A DNA stretch of 64,000 bases from Pseudomonas sp. S06B 330. Its GTDB lineage: Bacteria; Pseudomonadota; Gammaproteobacteria; Pseudomonadales; Pseudomonadaceae. Below, in pieces: positions 46,515 through 55,039 of the stretch. The stretch is taken from assembly GCF_002845275.2 (NCBI RefSeq), contig NZ_CP088149.1, forward strand, positions 4,150,501-4,214,500. Direction: 5' to 3'. Numbering within the stretch: the first letter of the stretch is position 1; every line of letters begins with the position of its first letter. The notes under the pieces are model-generated. The model did not search any database. It saw only the letters and a program-made list of their open reading frames with translations, and had not been told where the DNA came from. The translations under genes and the position numbers were made by a program.

Positions 46515-47363
46515 TTACTGAAGCAGTTTCAGTACTGCGGATGGCAGCTGGTTGGCCTGGGACAGAATCGAAGTCGAAGCTTGTTGCAGAGTCTGCTGCT
46601 TGGTCAGCTGGGCAGTTTCAGCAGCGAAGTCGGTGTCCTGTACACGGCCACGAGCGGCTTCGGCGTTTTCGTTGATGTTCTGCAGGTTGTTGATGGTGCT
46701 GGTCAGACGGTTTTGTGCAGCACCGAGGTCAGCACGGCTGGTGTTGATCTTCTGCAGAGCGTTGTCGATGGCCGAAACAGCGGCGCTGAAGCTAGCTTCG
46801 GCGGCGGAGCTGGTAGCACCAGTGATGGTGATGGTGCTGGTGATACCCAGGTCGCTGGCGGTGAACTTGGCGCTCAGGTCGATATCGATCTGGTTCATGC
46901 CGCCAGTATTGGAACCAACCTGGAAGGTCATGGTGCTGGCCGAACCGTCAAGCAGGTTCTTGCCGTTGAGCTGAGTGGACTGAGCGATACGGGTCAGTTC
47001 CGCAGCCATCGACTGGAACTCTTTGTTCAGAGCGTCACGGTCGTTCGAGCTGTTGGAGTCGTTTCGCGATTGAACAGCCAGTTCACGCATACGCTGCAGA
47101 ATGTTGGTCTGCTCTTGCATCGCGCCTTCAGCGGTCTGGGCAATCGAGATACCGTCGTTGGCGTTCTTGATCGCCATGGTCTGACCACGGATCTGCGAGG
47201 TCATGCGGGTAGCGATCTGCAGGCCTGCGGCGTCGTCTTTGGCGCTGTTGATTTTCAGGCCGGAAGACAGACGGGTCATCGAGGTGCTCAGTGCATCGGA
47301 AGCACGGTTCAGGTTTTTCTGAACGCCCAGAGAGGTGGTGTTGGTGTTAACGGTCAAAGCCAT
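46515..47363 (-). CDS. fliC: Flagellin FliC (282 residues)
   Basis: This is a short polar flagellin with only conserved N- and C-terminal D0/D1 regions and a small variable centre (about 150-200) rich in Ser/Thr. The N-terminal region (residues 30-51) corresponds to the flg22 epitope, with 'SAKDDAAGLQIA' intact. The C-terminus ends 'NQLPSAVLKLLQ'. The Ser/Thr-rich centre fits known O-glycosylation of Pseudomonas flagellin, and the adjacent island supplies glycosyltransferases. It is driven by a good sigma-28 promoter. Confidence 0.97.
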   Translation of the reverse strand: MALTVNTNTTSLGVQKNLNRASDALSTSMTRLSSGLKINSAKDDAAGLQIATRMTSQIRGQTMAIKNANDGISIAQTAEGAMQEQTNILQRMRELAVQSRNDSNSSNDRDALNKEFQSMAAELTRIAQSTQLNGKNLLDGSASTMTFQVGSNTGGMNQIDIDLSAKFTASDLGITSTITITGATSSAAEASFSAAVSAIDNALQKINTSRADLGAAQNRLTSTINNLQNINENAEAARGRVQDTDFAAETAQLTKQQTLQQASTSILSQANQLPSAVLKLLQ

Positions 47364-47445
47364 GACGAATTCCTCGTTGGATTGGGTACTACGGCTTCCG
47401 GCCTTGGCAATTCGCCGAGGGTGGCACAGAGAACCTTCGTAGTAG

Positions 47446-47472
47446 TTATCGTCGTCAGGGCGGGTTGCTTTA
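47446..47472 (-). promoter_or_regulatory. Sigma-28 (FliA) promoter of fliC
   Basis: The minus strand reads TAAA (47469-47472), 15 bases, then GACGATAA (47446-47453). This matches the sigma-28 TAAA-N15-GCCGATAA pattern with one difference. It lies about 83-109 bases upstream of fliC. Confidence 0.85.
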
Positions 47473-47591
47473 GGGGATTTTCAAAAAAAATTACTGGCAT
47501 CCTGCCAGCCCCCTTAATTTAAGGGCTTGATGTCAAGAAAAAACAGCCATCCGGCACCCCTACAGGAGAGGACCTGCAGATGAGTACAAAC

Positions 47592-47627
47592 AAAAACGCC
47601 GCCCGGGAAACGGCGGCGTTCTTTTTT
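47592..47627. terminator. Strong bidirectional intrinsic terminator between fliC and the FabH-like gene
   Basis: A perfect 9-base GC-rich stem (AACGCCGCC/GGCGGCGTT) is flanked by A-run on the left and T-run on the right. It therefore works in both directions, closing the island transcript 12 bases after the FabH-like stop. Confidence 0.85.
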
Positions 47628-47638
47628 GAGTATCCCTA

Positions 47639-48574
47639 TCAGTCGCGTCGCTCGATGATCGCCGAACCCCACGACAGGCCCACGCCAAAACCACTCAGGG
47701 CGACACGCCGGCACTGCGAGCCCAGCACATGCTTCTCTAGCAGCAACGGGATGCTGGATGACACGGTATTACCGGTCTCCACCATGTCCTTGACGAATTT
47801 TTCCCGCTGCTTTCCTTCATTGAAGCGTTGGGACACTGCATCGACAATCGCCGCGCTACCCTGATGCAGGCAATAAAGGTCGATTTCCTCAGGCTGCAGC
47901 TTGCTCGCTTCGAGCAGTTGCTGCAGGTGCGCCGGCACCTTGACCAGTGCGAAGTTGTAGACTTGGCGACCGTTCATGAAGAATTTGCCCTCGGTCGTAC
48001 GCAGGTGCTCCGCCCCCGCTCCATCGCTGCCAAACAGCGACTTGCCCAGTTGCCAAGGCGCGCCCTCCCCCATCCAGGTCGCAGTGGCGGCATCACCGAA
48101 CAACATAGTGGTGTTACGGTCTTCGGGATCAACGATCTTAGAATAAGGGTCGGCCGTGATCAGCAGGCCATTTTTCAAGCCCGCAGCCTCCATGAAACCC
48201 TTCATCGCGTAGATGCCGTACACATAACCAGAGCAGCCCAGCGAGATATCGAACGCGGCAATATGGGTCGGCAGGCCGAGCTTTTGCTGAACGATGGCCG
48301 CGGTGTGCGGCAGCCCTTCGGCATCGCCATTCTGGGTGACGACGATCAGCGCATCGATTGACGACATGTCCAGCGATGGGTTGGCAGCAAACAACGCTTT
48401 AGCTGCCTCGACACACAGATCGGAGGTTTCTTGGGCAGCGTCCTTGCGCGGCAAGAACGTGGAACCGATCTTGCCGAAGATGAATTCTTGATCCTTGCCG
48501 AATTTCGCACCTTGGGCGTAGTTGTCGACCCCCTTCGCAGGTACGTAACTGGCGATGCTTTTAATGCCAATCAT
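47639..48574 (-). CDS. FabH-like 3-oxoacyl-ACP synthase III of the flagellin modification island
   Basis: This 311-residue thiolase-fold protein has the KAS III catalytic triad visible: Cys114 ('SLGCSGYVYG'), His237 ('YCLHQGSAA') and Asn269 ('ETGNTVSSS'). In P. syringae a homologous orf3 lies in the flagellin glycosylation island between fliC and fgt genes, and its loss alters glycosylation and signalling. There is no acyl carrier protein or other fatty-acid gene nearby. The likely role is making or transferring an acyl group on the glycan. That is inference; the enzyme family is secure. Confidence 0.85.
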   Translation of the reverse strand: MIGIKSIASYVPAKGVDNYAQGAKFGKDQEFIFGKIGSTFLPRKDAAQETSDLCVEAAKALFAANPSLDMSSIDALIVVTQNGDAEGLPHTAAIVQQKLGLPTHIAAFDISLGCSGYVYGIYAMKGFMEAAGLKNGLLITADPYSKIVDPEDRNTTMLFGDAATATWMGEGAPWQLGKSLFGSDGAGAEHLRTTEGKFFMNGRQVYNFALVKVPAHLQQLLEASKLQPEEIDLYCLHQGSAAIVDAVSQRFNEGKQREKFVKDMVETGNTVSSSIPLLLEKHVLGSQCRRVALSGFGVGLSWGSAIIERRD

Positions 48575-48783
48575 TGTCGCTTCCCGGTAGACATAGCGGA
48601 TATTGCGGAATCAGGCCCTGTTGCGCAGGCCTGGCAAGCCTCGTCGACGTGGCTGCCCGCTGACTCAATAGATTAGAGATGCACTTTGCGACTGCTAAGT
48701 CACGGTTATAAGGCCAAAGTGCCGGACGCCGCAACGTCACGCCCGTTTTCTTCCCCTCTATCTGACCATTGCGCATGATGGCA

Positions 48784-48807
48784 TCGAGCCGGACGTGCCT
48801 GGCTCGA
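48784..48807. repeat. Hairpin downstream of the methyltransferase gene
   Basis: Perfect 7-base arms TCGAGCC and GGCTCGA are separated by 10 bases. There is no T-run, so a terminator is uncertain. It lies 11 bases after the methyltransferase stop, at the end of the island operon. Confidence 0.45.
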
Positions 48808-48817
48808 CGAGTACTGG

Positions 48818-49744
48818 CTACTTGATAGCACTCATCCCAGCAAGCTCGGTTGGCTTGGTTTTTTTCACCACTGCCTGAAGAATGCGGGATGCGGAACTCA
48901 ACCTTGCATCTTTCACAATCGGCGTTGACTGAATATTCAAGACCGTAAACCCACAGACACCAAATAAGCTGTTCAGGGCCGCAATAGAAAAGAAGTTGAT
49001 GTGCTCATGCCAGTGCCGCTTATGCTCGGCTGAGAGATCGTCATTGCCCACCATCAGCGCTTCATGCGGCACCTCGACGTAAAGCAGGGTGTCATCACGC
49101 ATACATTGATGTATTTCCCCTAGCGCATCCGACGGATAGGGAACATGCTCAAGAACATGGCGACAGACAATCAAGTCGTAGATGGACATGCTGATCTCTG
49201 CCTTCGACACGCCACGTGTGCCCGGCACGGTTGGCTTTTTGTCGATGTCGAAGATATCCGTCTCGTACCCTTGCCCCTTGAACGGGGTATTCGTGCCATC
49301 TCCCCCACCCCAATCCAGGATGCGGGTCGGCGTCGCCTGTTGAAGAATGAAATCCCTTGTCAGCTCAAGCAACTCACTTGGCGCTGACAGTGCTTTGTTC
49401 CGCTCGCAAAACCCAGGCTCATAATGCTCGCGCAGCGCCGCATATTCCTCACCATAATAGCCATCGTACAACTGCTGCATCTCGCGATCACTGAAGCGGA
49501 TATCAAGAAATAGAAACGCGCAGCGCACGCAGTGAAGCGTATTACACACGCAATATGCCATGCCTTGAGCAATGGTTTGCAACCCCCATTCGGCGTCGAT
49601 AACTGCAGGCGGCCAACCCAGCGCCCGGTGTGACACAAACGGCATGAGAATGGCCGGGGACTTTTGCAACGCCGTGCTGCCACAGCAGACACACTGCGTT
49701 GCGACATGTTCACGCTGCAGTGAGGACGGAAAGTCGTTGATCAT
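48818..49744 (-). CDS. Class I SAM methyltransferase with N-terminal cysteine knuckles
   Basis: This is a 308-residue protein. The N-terminal part has a possible zinc ribbon: Cys18/Cys21 (CVCC) and Cys65/Cys67/Cys72/Cys75 (CVCNTLHCVRC). It then carries a SAM-binding motif 'ILDWGGGDG' (about 142-150) and 'YDLIVCRHVLEHVPYPSDALGEIHQCMRDDTLLYVEVP'. Proteins of this type modify sugars or nucleotide-sugar intermediates in surface-glycan clusters. It is the last-but-one gene of the island, following the epimerase. The target is unknown. The ATG at 49744 has AGGA upstream and is favoured over a longer frame. Confidence 0.8.
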   Translation of the reverse strand: MINDFPSSLQREHVATQCVCCGSTALQKSPAILMPFVSHRALGWPPAVIDAEWGLQTIAQGMAYCVCNTLHCVRCAFLFLDIRFSDREMQQLYDGYYGEEYAALREHYEPGFCERNKALSAPSELLELTRDFILQQATPTRILDWGGGDGTNTPFKGQGYETDIFDIDKKPTVPGTRGVSKAEISMSIYDLIVCRHVLEHVPYPSDALGEIHQCMRDDTLLYVEVPHEALMVGNDDLSAEHKRHWHEHINFFSIAALNSLFGVCGFTVLNIQSTPIVKDARLSSASRILQAVVKKTKPTELAGMSAIK

Positions 49745-49817
49745 GTTTATTTCCTGACAAACACCGAATGAAAGATGGAATTCCCAAGCGCAGTGAAAAA
49801 GTATCGACGGCGACGAG

Positions 49818-50789
49818 TCAGCCAATGCCCCCTGCTTGCTCGGCAGCGCATCGAATCGATTGCGTCAACGTGTATTGCAGACCCAGACCCAGCTCGCTGC
49901 GAGCTTTATGGGTGGAGGGTACGTAGCGGTTGCGAAAACTCCCCGCCGCTGCCGCGCCGCAGGCAATGTATACAGGTTTGTGCGGTGCCAATGTTTCGCG
50001 CACCAAATGCGCGAGCTCGCCAATTGTGATGGCCGCATCCGAGCCAACGTTGTACGCCTGCCCGGGCAGTCCTTTGCGCAGAAGGACGTCGAGCCAGTGC
50101 GCAAGGTCGCGTTGATCCATATAAGAACGCACGGGCGCCCCGTCCCCACTCACGTTGATAGCGGGTGCACTAAGAGCATCTCGGATGAAGTTGCCAATAG
50201 CGAAATGCGCATCCAGTGGCAGGTCTCGGCCGATGAAGGCGAAACAACGAGCAATAACAACCTGAAGGCCATACTGCTGCTGGTACAAAGCGCACAGATG
50301 CTCGGCACAGCGTTTGGCGACGCTGTAGGCATGCGCTGCATTGAGCGGGTCCGGCATGGCGTTATAACTCTCGCAGATCACCTCCATACGCGGTGGCTGG
50401 GGGCCATAGACACCACCGGAGCTGGTCAGCAGAAAGCGGGGGATTCGATGGGCAGCGGCATAGTCCAGCAGGTGACGGGTACCGTCAACGATCTGGGTAT
50501 ACCGCTGCAGCGGGCTGAGTTGAGGACCTGCCGTAGAATCCGCAGCGGCGTGAAGTACATGGGTAAACCCGCCCGCGCTGGGTAGTGAAGCCGGTTCCAG
50601 GATGTCTCCCTGGTGCAGGCGCAGCCACGGCTGGCCTGCAAACTCGGGGTACCGCGCCAGGAAACCCTGCGGTGACCGGCTCAGCACGGTGACCGCAGGC
50701 ACTTGTTCGCCCACTTCGGCGGATGCCAACCAATGCCGCAGCAGCGCCCGCCCAAAGAAACCTGTCCCCCCAGTCAGCAGCAGTTTCAT
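49818..50789 (-). CDS. NAD-dependent sugar epimerase/reductase (extended SDR)
   Basis: This 323-residue extended short-chain dehydrogenase has the nucleotide-binding GGTGFFG at 7-13, 'LLTSSGGVYGP' (about 120-130), and catalytic Tyr155-Lys159 (YSVAK). The C-terminal half ('AYNVGSDAAITIGELAHLVRETL') matches nucleotide-sugar epimerases and reductases. It starts inside the FkbM stop (ATGA). With the TPP enzyme it could be the reductase of a branched-sugar pathway; a 4-epimerase is the alternative. Confidence 0.8.
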   Translation of the reverse strand: MKLLLTGGTGFFGRALLRHWLASAEVGEQVPAVTVLSRSPQGFLARYPEFAGQPWLRLHQGDILEPASLPSAGGFTHVLHAAADSTAGPQLSPLQRYTQIVDGTRHLLDYAAAHRIPRFLLTSSGGVYGPQPPRMEVICESYNAMPDPLNAAHAYSVAKRCAEHLCALYQQQYGLQVVIARCFAFIGRDLPLDAHFAIGNFIRDALSAPAINVSGDGAPVRSYMDQRDLAHWLDVLLRKGLPGQAYNVGSDAAITIGELAHLVRETLAPHKPVYIACGAAAAGSFRNRYVPSTHKARSELGLGLQYTLTQSIRCAAEQAGGIG

Positions 50790-51919
50790 TGGTTGGGCAC
50801 AGCGTACAACACGGATTCGAACGTGTTAGGAGAATGCTGCCGGATATAAAACCGGTAATTGGGGCAGAGATCGAAAAGCAACTCCGGCAACGCCCAAAGG
50901 TCCTGCGGGTTATGGTAGAGCGATACGATCAGCACCGGGTGACTACGTCGAATGATCTGTTCGGCACCACGCAATACCTGGGCTTCAGCACCTTCCACGT
51001 CGAGCTTGATGAGATCAACGGGCATACAGGGCAACAATTGATCCAGCGCCACAGCTGCAATGGATGTTCCAGCCCCCTCAAGACTAATGGAGCAGGCTTC
51101 GCCCTGTCCGGCATTGAATGTCAGGATGCTATAGGTCTCGGCGGCCGCAATCGGCAAGCACACCGCATGGGTTTGCTTTAGCGCCACCTGGCTAACCAGG
51201 CGAGCAAAGTTTTGCGGATCGGGCTCTAGCAGAAAAGCCTGCTTGCAAGAGATCTGCGGTTGCGCAATCAACTCTTCATAGCTATCGCCATCGTAGGCGC
51301 CGCAATCCACATAAGTAATGTCGCGCCCCTGCAAGGCGGGCAAAGTCAGCTCATTGATATACCTGGTTTCATTGGACAGAAAGCTGGAGTACTCCATATC
51401 CAGGCCAAGGCGAAAAGCGCACATGCGATACAGTATCTTCCTGCTTTCCTGATCGGCCAATGCATCGGCAACGCTGGCAATTCTATCCATCGCCTCCAGA
51501 AGAAATGAGCGAGCGCCCAACCAGAAGCGCCACCCCAGCGCTTGGGAAAATTGCTCATAGAGCATCCACGGCATCAATGGCGGAGCAAAGCCAGCACCGG
51601 CTACGAGGCCCAGCAACTCATCGTAAGGGGTGTCACGATTGAAGATACCAAGAGCGAGTTGCGCCTGTGGATGTTCACTCGCAAGCTGGCTCCAGTTCAA
51701 CACTGGCAAATCAAGGACTGACGTAACGCCAGGAGACGTTTCGACAAAACCTTCAACAACAATTCCCTGCGCCTGCATGGCCGTTGCAAGGCTGCGGCCA
51801 AAATTCCCGGCGCCAAAAATCCAGATGTGCCGGCCTGCCTCGATGTGAACGCCCGGCAAGGCAATTGCCTGGTCACGCAGGGAAAGAAAATCAGCGCAGC
51901 TGTATGTCTTTTCAGCCAT
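50786..51919 (-). CDS. FkbM-family methyltransferase
   Basis: This 377-residue protein has two parts. The N-terminal part (about 20-130) is Rossmann-like ('HIWIFGAGNFGRSLATAMQAQGIVVEGFVE'), probably nucleotide or sugar binding. The C-terminal part is the FkbM domain (from about 215; 'DCGAYDGDSYEEL', 'AFLLEPDPQNFARL', 'PVDLIKLDVEGAEAQVLRGA'). FkbM enzymes O-methylate sugars. The start ATG at 51919 has AGGAG 9 bases upstream; another ATG two codons earlier is only 3 bases from it. It overlaps the TPP gene and the epimerase gene. Confidence 0.82.
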   Translation of the reverse strand: MAEKTYSCADFLSLRDQAIALPGVHIEAGRHIWIFGAGNFGRSLATAMQAQGIVVEGFVETSPGVTSVLDLPVLNWSQLASEHPQAQLALGIFNRDTPYDELLGLVAGAGFAPPLMPWMLYEQFSQALGWRFWLGARSFLLEAMDRIASVADALADQESRKILYRMCAFRLGLDMEYSSFLSNETRYINELTLPALQGRDITYVDCGAYDGDSYEELIAQPQISCKQAFLLEPDPQNFARLVSQVALKQTHAVCLPIAAAETYSILTFNAGQGEACSISLEGAGTSIAAVALDQLLPCMPVDLIKLDVEGAEAQVLRGAEQIIRRSHPVLIVSLYHNPQDLWALPELLFDLCPNYRFYIRQHSPNTFESVLYAVPNQ

Positions 51920-53756
51920 TGCCATGGGCTCCTGAGCCGTTTGCTGCTTGCGCAAGTGCACGTATCGCCAAAGCCTCACTGCGGATCTGTTCCAACACGG
52001 CCTGGTCCAGGAACGGGTGCATGTCGTCAAGCTCCGGGGTGACGAAAGCACCTTGCGCATCAACACGGGACTTGATGCGTGGCACGAACTCTTGCCGTGG
52101 ATCGACATGCAGATCGATCAGCAGCGGCCCGTCGGTTTCCAGCAAGCTATCGAATCTGTGCAGATCCTCTTCCGAGGCGATGGACTCGGCACGCAACCCA
52201 TAGGCACGGGCCACGGCGGTAAAGTCGGGAAACTCCACCCCCGACTCCGGCGTCGCGCCAATGACCCGGCCAAAGAAGTTTTCGTGGGTCTGCCAGATGG
52301 ACAGATAACCGCGGTTGTTGAGCACGATCACGATCACATTGACGCCGATGGTTTTCAGCGTCTGCAATTCCTGGATGTTCATTTGCAGGCTGCCGTCCCC
52401 CGCAAAGCAGATCACGCGCCGGGAACCCTGCGCTCGAGCGGCTGTGGCAGCGCCAATGGCAGCAGGCAGGTCGTAGCCCATGGAGGCAGAGCCTGAGTTG
52501 CTGAACAAGCGTTGGTCTTTCTGCAGGCTGCCGACCTGGAACGGCAAAATGCAGGCAGATGCGTTGCCGCACACAACAATGTCATCAGGGCGCATCTGCG
52601 CGAAGATGCGTTCGACCATCACGTAGGGGTTAAGCGCAGCGCCTGCTACCTGGCGATGCTCCGCCGAAGCACGATAAGTGGCGCCGATGCGCTGGCACCA
52701 CTCTACCCAGGCCCCGAAATCAGGAAGGCACGCGCGCGCCAGCTCTTGTTCCAGAACATCGAGAAATTCACCCAGATCGGCAGCCACCCCCAAGTGCGGC
52801 TGAAGGGTGGGCTTGGCCAACTCGGCCGCATCGATATCCACTTGCGCGATCCACGCGTGCTTGGCGAAGGCGTGCCAGTTGTAGCTGGTCTGACGGACGT
52901 TCAACCGGGAACCCAATACGAGGACGAAGTCGGCAGCTTGCAAGCAGAGATTGCCCGCTCGAGTACCTATGGTCCCAGGCCGACCGGCGAACAGGGGATG
53001 ATTCGAAGCAATCAGATCGTGCGTCCAGGCGGTGGCCAGTGGAATACGGTAGCGCTCGATTAGCGCCAGGAGTCGCTTCTCGGTGCGCGAAAGCCGCACC
53101 CCCGTCCCCCCCAGGATCAAGGGGCGATGCGAGTGCAGCAGCTTGCCGGCGATTTCCTGGCAGGCAGCGCGCAGTCCTTCGGGCGCTTGAGGCTCGGGCA
53201 AGGAAGGTGCGGGTATGGTAATGGCAGTCGTGGATTGCTGGATATCCAGAGGAATGTCGAGCCAGACAGGGCCAGGGCGGCCACCCACTGCCTCGGCATA
53301 GGCCTTGGGTAACATCACTTCCAGGTCTTTTTCCGAGCGCACCAACTGCGCATACTTGCAGACCGGACTGGCCATCGCGATGGTCGGGCCTTCCTGATCG
53401 CCCAGTTGCCGCAGCCCAGGCACATCATGGAATGAGGTGCAGGTTTCTCGCTTGATCTGTCCTGAGAGGACGATCATCGGGATGGAATCAGTGAACGCAC
53501 CATGCACACCGTTGAGCGCATTGATAGATCCCGGCCCCGTGGTCAGCATCACCACCGCCGGTTTTCCGGTAATGCGCGCGTAGCCTTCGGCAGCCATCGC
53601 ACAAGCCTGCTCATGGTGCATGAAAGTGCAACGCAGACTGTCATGCCCCCCAAGCGCCTGATTGAGGAACATGGCGCCACCGCCCGTGACAGTGAAAACC
53701 TGCTCGACCCCTTGCTGTACCAGCCATTGTGCGATTTGCTCGGCAACACGCTTCAT
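51912..53756 (-). CDS. Thiamine pyrophosphate enzyme, acetolactate-synthase-like (YerE-type candidate)
   Basis: This 614-residue protein has the three-domain layout of TPP-dependent decarboxylase/ligase enzymes. The cofactor-activating Glu49 is in 'FMHHEQACAMAAEGYARITGKP', and the TPP/Mg motif GDG (453-455) ends in Asn480-Asn481. The N-terminus 'VFTVTGGGAMFLNQALGG' resembles sugar-cluster TPP enzymes rather than valine/leucine biosynthesis. No small regulatory subunit follows. In Yersinia, YerE adds a two-carbon unit from pyruvate to CDP-3,6-dideoxy-4-ketoglucose; the CDP-sugar genes of that pathway lie nearby here. The specific substrate is inference. Confidence 0.85.
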   Translation of the reverse strand: MKRVAEQIAQWLVQQGVEQVFTVTGGGAMFLNQALGGHDSLRCTFMHHEQACAMAAEGYARITGKPAVVMLTTGPGSINALNGVHGAFTDSIPMIVLSGQIKRETCTSFHDVPGLRQLGDQEGPTIAMASPVCKYAQLVRSEKDLEVMLPKAYAEAVGGRPGPVWLDIPLDIQQSTTAITIPAPSLPEPQAPEGLRAACQEIAGKLLHSHRPLILGGTGVRLSRTEKRLLALIERYRIPLATAWTHDLIASNHPLFAGRPGTIGTRAGNLCLQAADFVLVLGSRLNVRQTSYNWHAFAKHAWIAQVDIDAAELAKPTLQPHLGVAADLGEFLDVLEQELARACLPDFGAWVEWCQRIGATYRASAEHRQVAGAALNPYVMVERIFAQMRPDDIVVCGNASACILPFQVGSLQKDQRLFSNSGSASMGYDLPAAIGAATAARAQGSRRVICFAGDGSLQMNIQELQTLKTIGVNVIVIVLNNRGYLSIWQTHENFFGRVIGATPESGVEFPDFTAVARAYGLRAESIASEEDLHRFDSLLETDGPLLIDLHVDPRQEFVPRIKSRVDAQGAFVTPELDDMHPFLDQAVLEQIRSEALAIRALAQAANGSGAHGNG

Positions 53757-53758
53757 GG

Positions 53759-54868
53759 TCAGAGCCCCCGGCTCAGGATGAGATTTTTGAGGGCGGGACT
53801 TTCGCTGTAAGGGCCGTCAATATGCTCAATGGTCAGACGTTCGTTGGCCTTGATCTGCTGCAGCAGCCGTTCACCATTCATCACCTCGCGACAAGACAAT
53901 TGCCCCTTGTGCAAGGGAATCGCGAGGTAAAAATCTTTCTCGAAATCATCCCTACCCAGAACATAGCCAGGCTCCAAATCACGGCGGGCGTAGGCGCCGC
54001 GCACCAAGGCATTGAGGTATTCGGTTTCCTTGCGCGAGATGATGCGTCGACTGGCGCTGACACCACCGCACATTTCTTTGGCCTTGTGGAAAGCTTTGTA
54101 CCAGGCGTCGCACTGCTCAGGCAGCGAGCAATAGTTGGAAACGGGCACTCCTTCGTATTGGATGTCGATGTGTCTTTCCCAGGTACGGACACCCTTTCCG
54201 TACGAGATCAACATGGACGAGTGCCAGTCATGGTACTCGTGAGTGGACAATCCAATGACGTGACCCGGGTAGCGATTGCGCAGGTAGTCGATCTGATCGA
54301 GATGCAATTCGTCATCCTCGCTGGGGTAGAGCGAAACGCAGTGATTGATGGACAACGGGATATCACGCTTTTCAAAGAAGTGAACAATGTCATCCAAATC
54401 CTTTTCCGATGCACCGCCTGTGGAAATGATGGTTGGGCGCCGCGTGGAAGCAATTTTCTCGATCAGCGGCCAGTCGTTCATGTCGGAACTGGCGATCTTG
54501 AGGATTGGCATGTCGAACTCAACGCACAGATCAACAGATGCCTCGTCGAACGGCGTGGCCATGGGAATGCAACTCAGGCTCCTGATTTCCTCGACCATTC
54601 GCGCAAATTCAGCCTTGCTGAGCTTGGTGTCTTCGGTTTTCTTGATGTAGCGCAGTTCAGAATTGCCCTTGAAATCAGGATGAATGAACTCATCGACATC
54701 TCGGAACTGCAGCTTGATGGCCGCCTTGACGTTGTTGAAGCGCGCAATCGCACCATGATCACGGATAATTTTCAGCCCGCGCTCCAACCTGCCCCAGTGA
54801 TTGTTGGCAAGTTCCAGAACGAACAGGTTTTCAAATAAATCTTTGTCACGCTGGCTGATGGTTTTCAT
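53759..54868 (-). CDS. NeuB-family synthase (sialic/nonulosonic-acid synthase-like) with SAF domain
   Basis: This 369-residue protein has the NeuB TIM-barrel pattern: 'ELANNHWG' (His24), 'VKAAIKLQ', 'MATPFDEASVD', 'LKIASSDMNDWPLI', 'ISTGGASEKDLDD', 'STHEYHDWH' (His210) and 'ERHIDI' (His233). A C-terminal antifreeze/SAF domain (about 290-355) follows. These align with metal-binding and active-site residues of NeuB/PseI, which condense PEP with an amino-sugar aldose. The sequence is divergent and no CMP-sugar synthetase (NeuA/PseF) or hydrolase is in the window. The product is therefore unknown. Confidence 0.85.
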   Translation of the reverse strand: MKTISQRDKDLFENLFVLELANNHWGRLERGLKIIRDHGAIARFNNVKAAIKLQFRDVDEFIHPDFKGNSELRYIKKTEDTKLSKAEFARMVEEIRSLSCIPMATPFDEASVDLCVEFDMPILKIASSDMNDWPLIEKIASTRRPTIISTGGASEKDLDDIVHFFEKRDIPLSINHCVSLYPSEDDELHLDQIDYLRNRYPGHVIGLSTHEYHDWHSSMLISYGKGVRTWERHIDIQYEGVPVSNYCSLPEQCDAWYKAFHKAKEMCGGVSASRRIISRKETEYLNALVRGAYARRDLEPGYVLGRDDFEKDFYLAIPLHKGQLSCREVMNGERLLQQIKANERLTIEHIDGPYSESPALKNLILSRGL

Positions 54869-54910
54869 TGAATACTCCGTGCTCTTTTGCCTTGCTCAAT
54901 TGAAATTGGC

Positions 54911-54934
54911 GCCAGGGCAGGTTCTGGCCCTGGC
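54911..54934. terminator. Hairpin between the NeuB-like and glycosyltransferase genes
   Basis: Perfect 8-base arms GCCAGGGC and GCCCTGGC are separated by 8 bases. The following T content is weak. It may act as an internal terminator or processing hairpin. Confidence 0.45.
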
Positions 54935-55039
54935 TGCCACAAATCCGCATTTCAGGCCGCAGCAATGGCTGCATGTCTATCCCGAGTGCGCTGTATGAAT
55001 GTTCGGTAAAACGCCTCTACCACTGCTCCGGCACTAGCC

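Noticed and set aside
46035..47522. 495-codon plus-strand open frame opposite fliC and flaG
   Set aside because: It runs across two secure minus-strand genes, the terminator and the fliC promoter; it is a shadow of biased codons.
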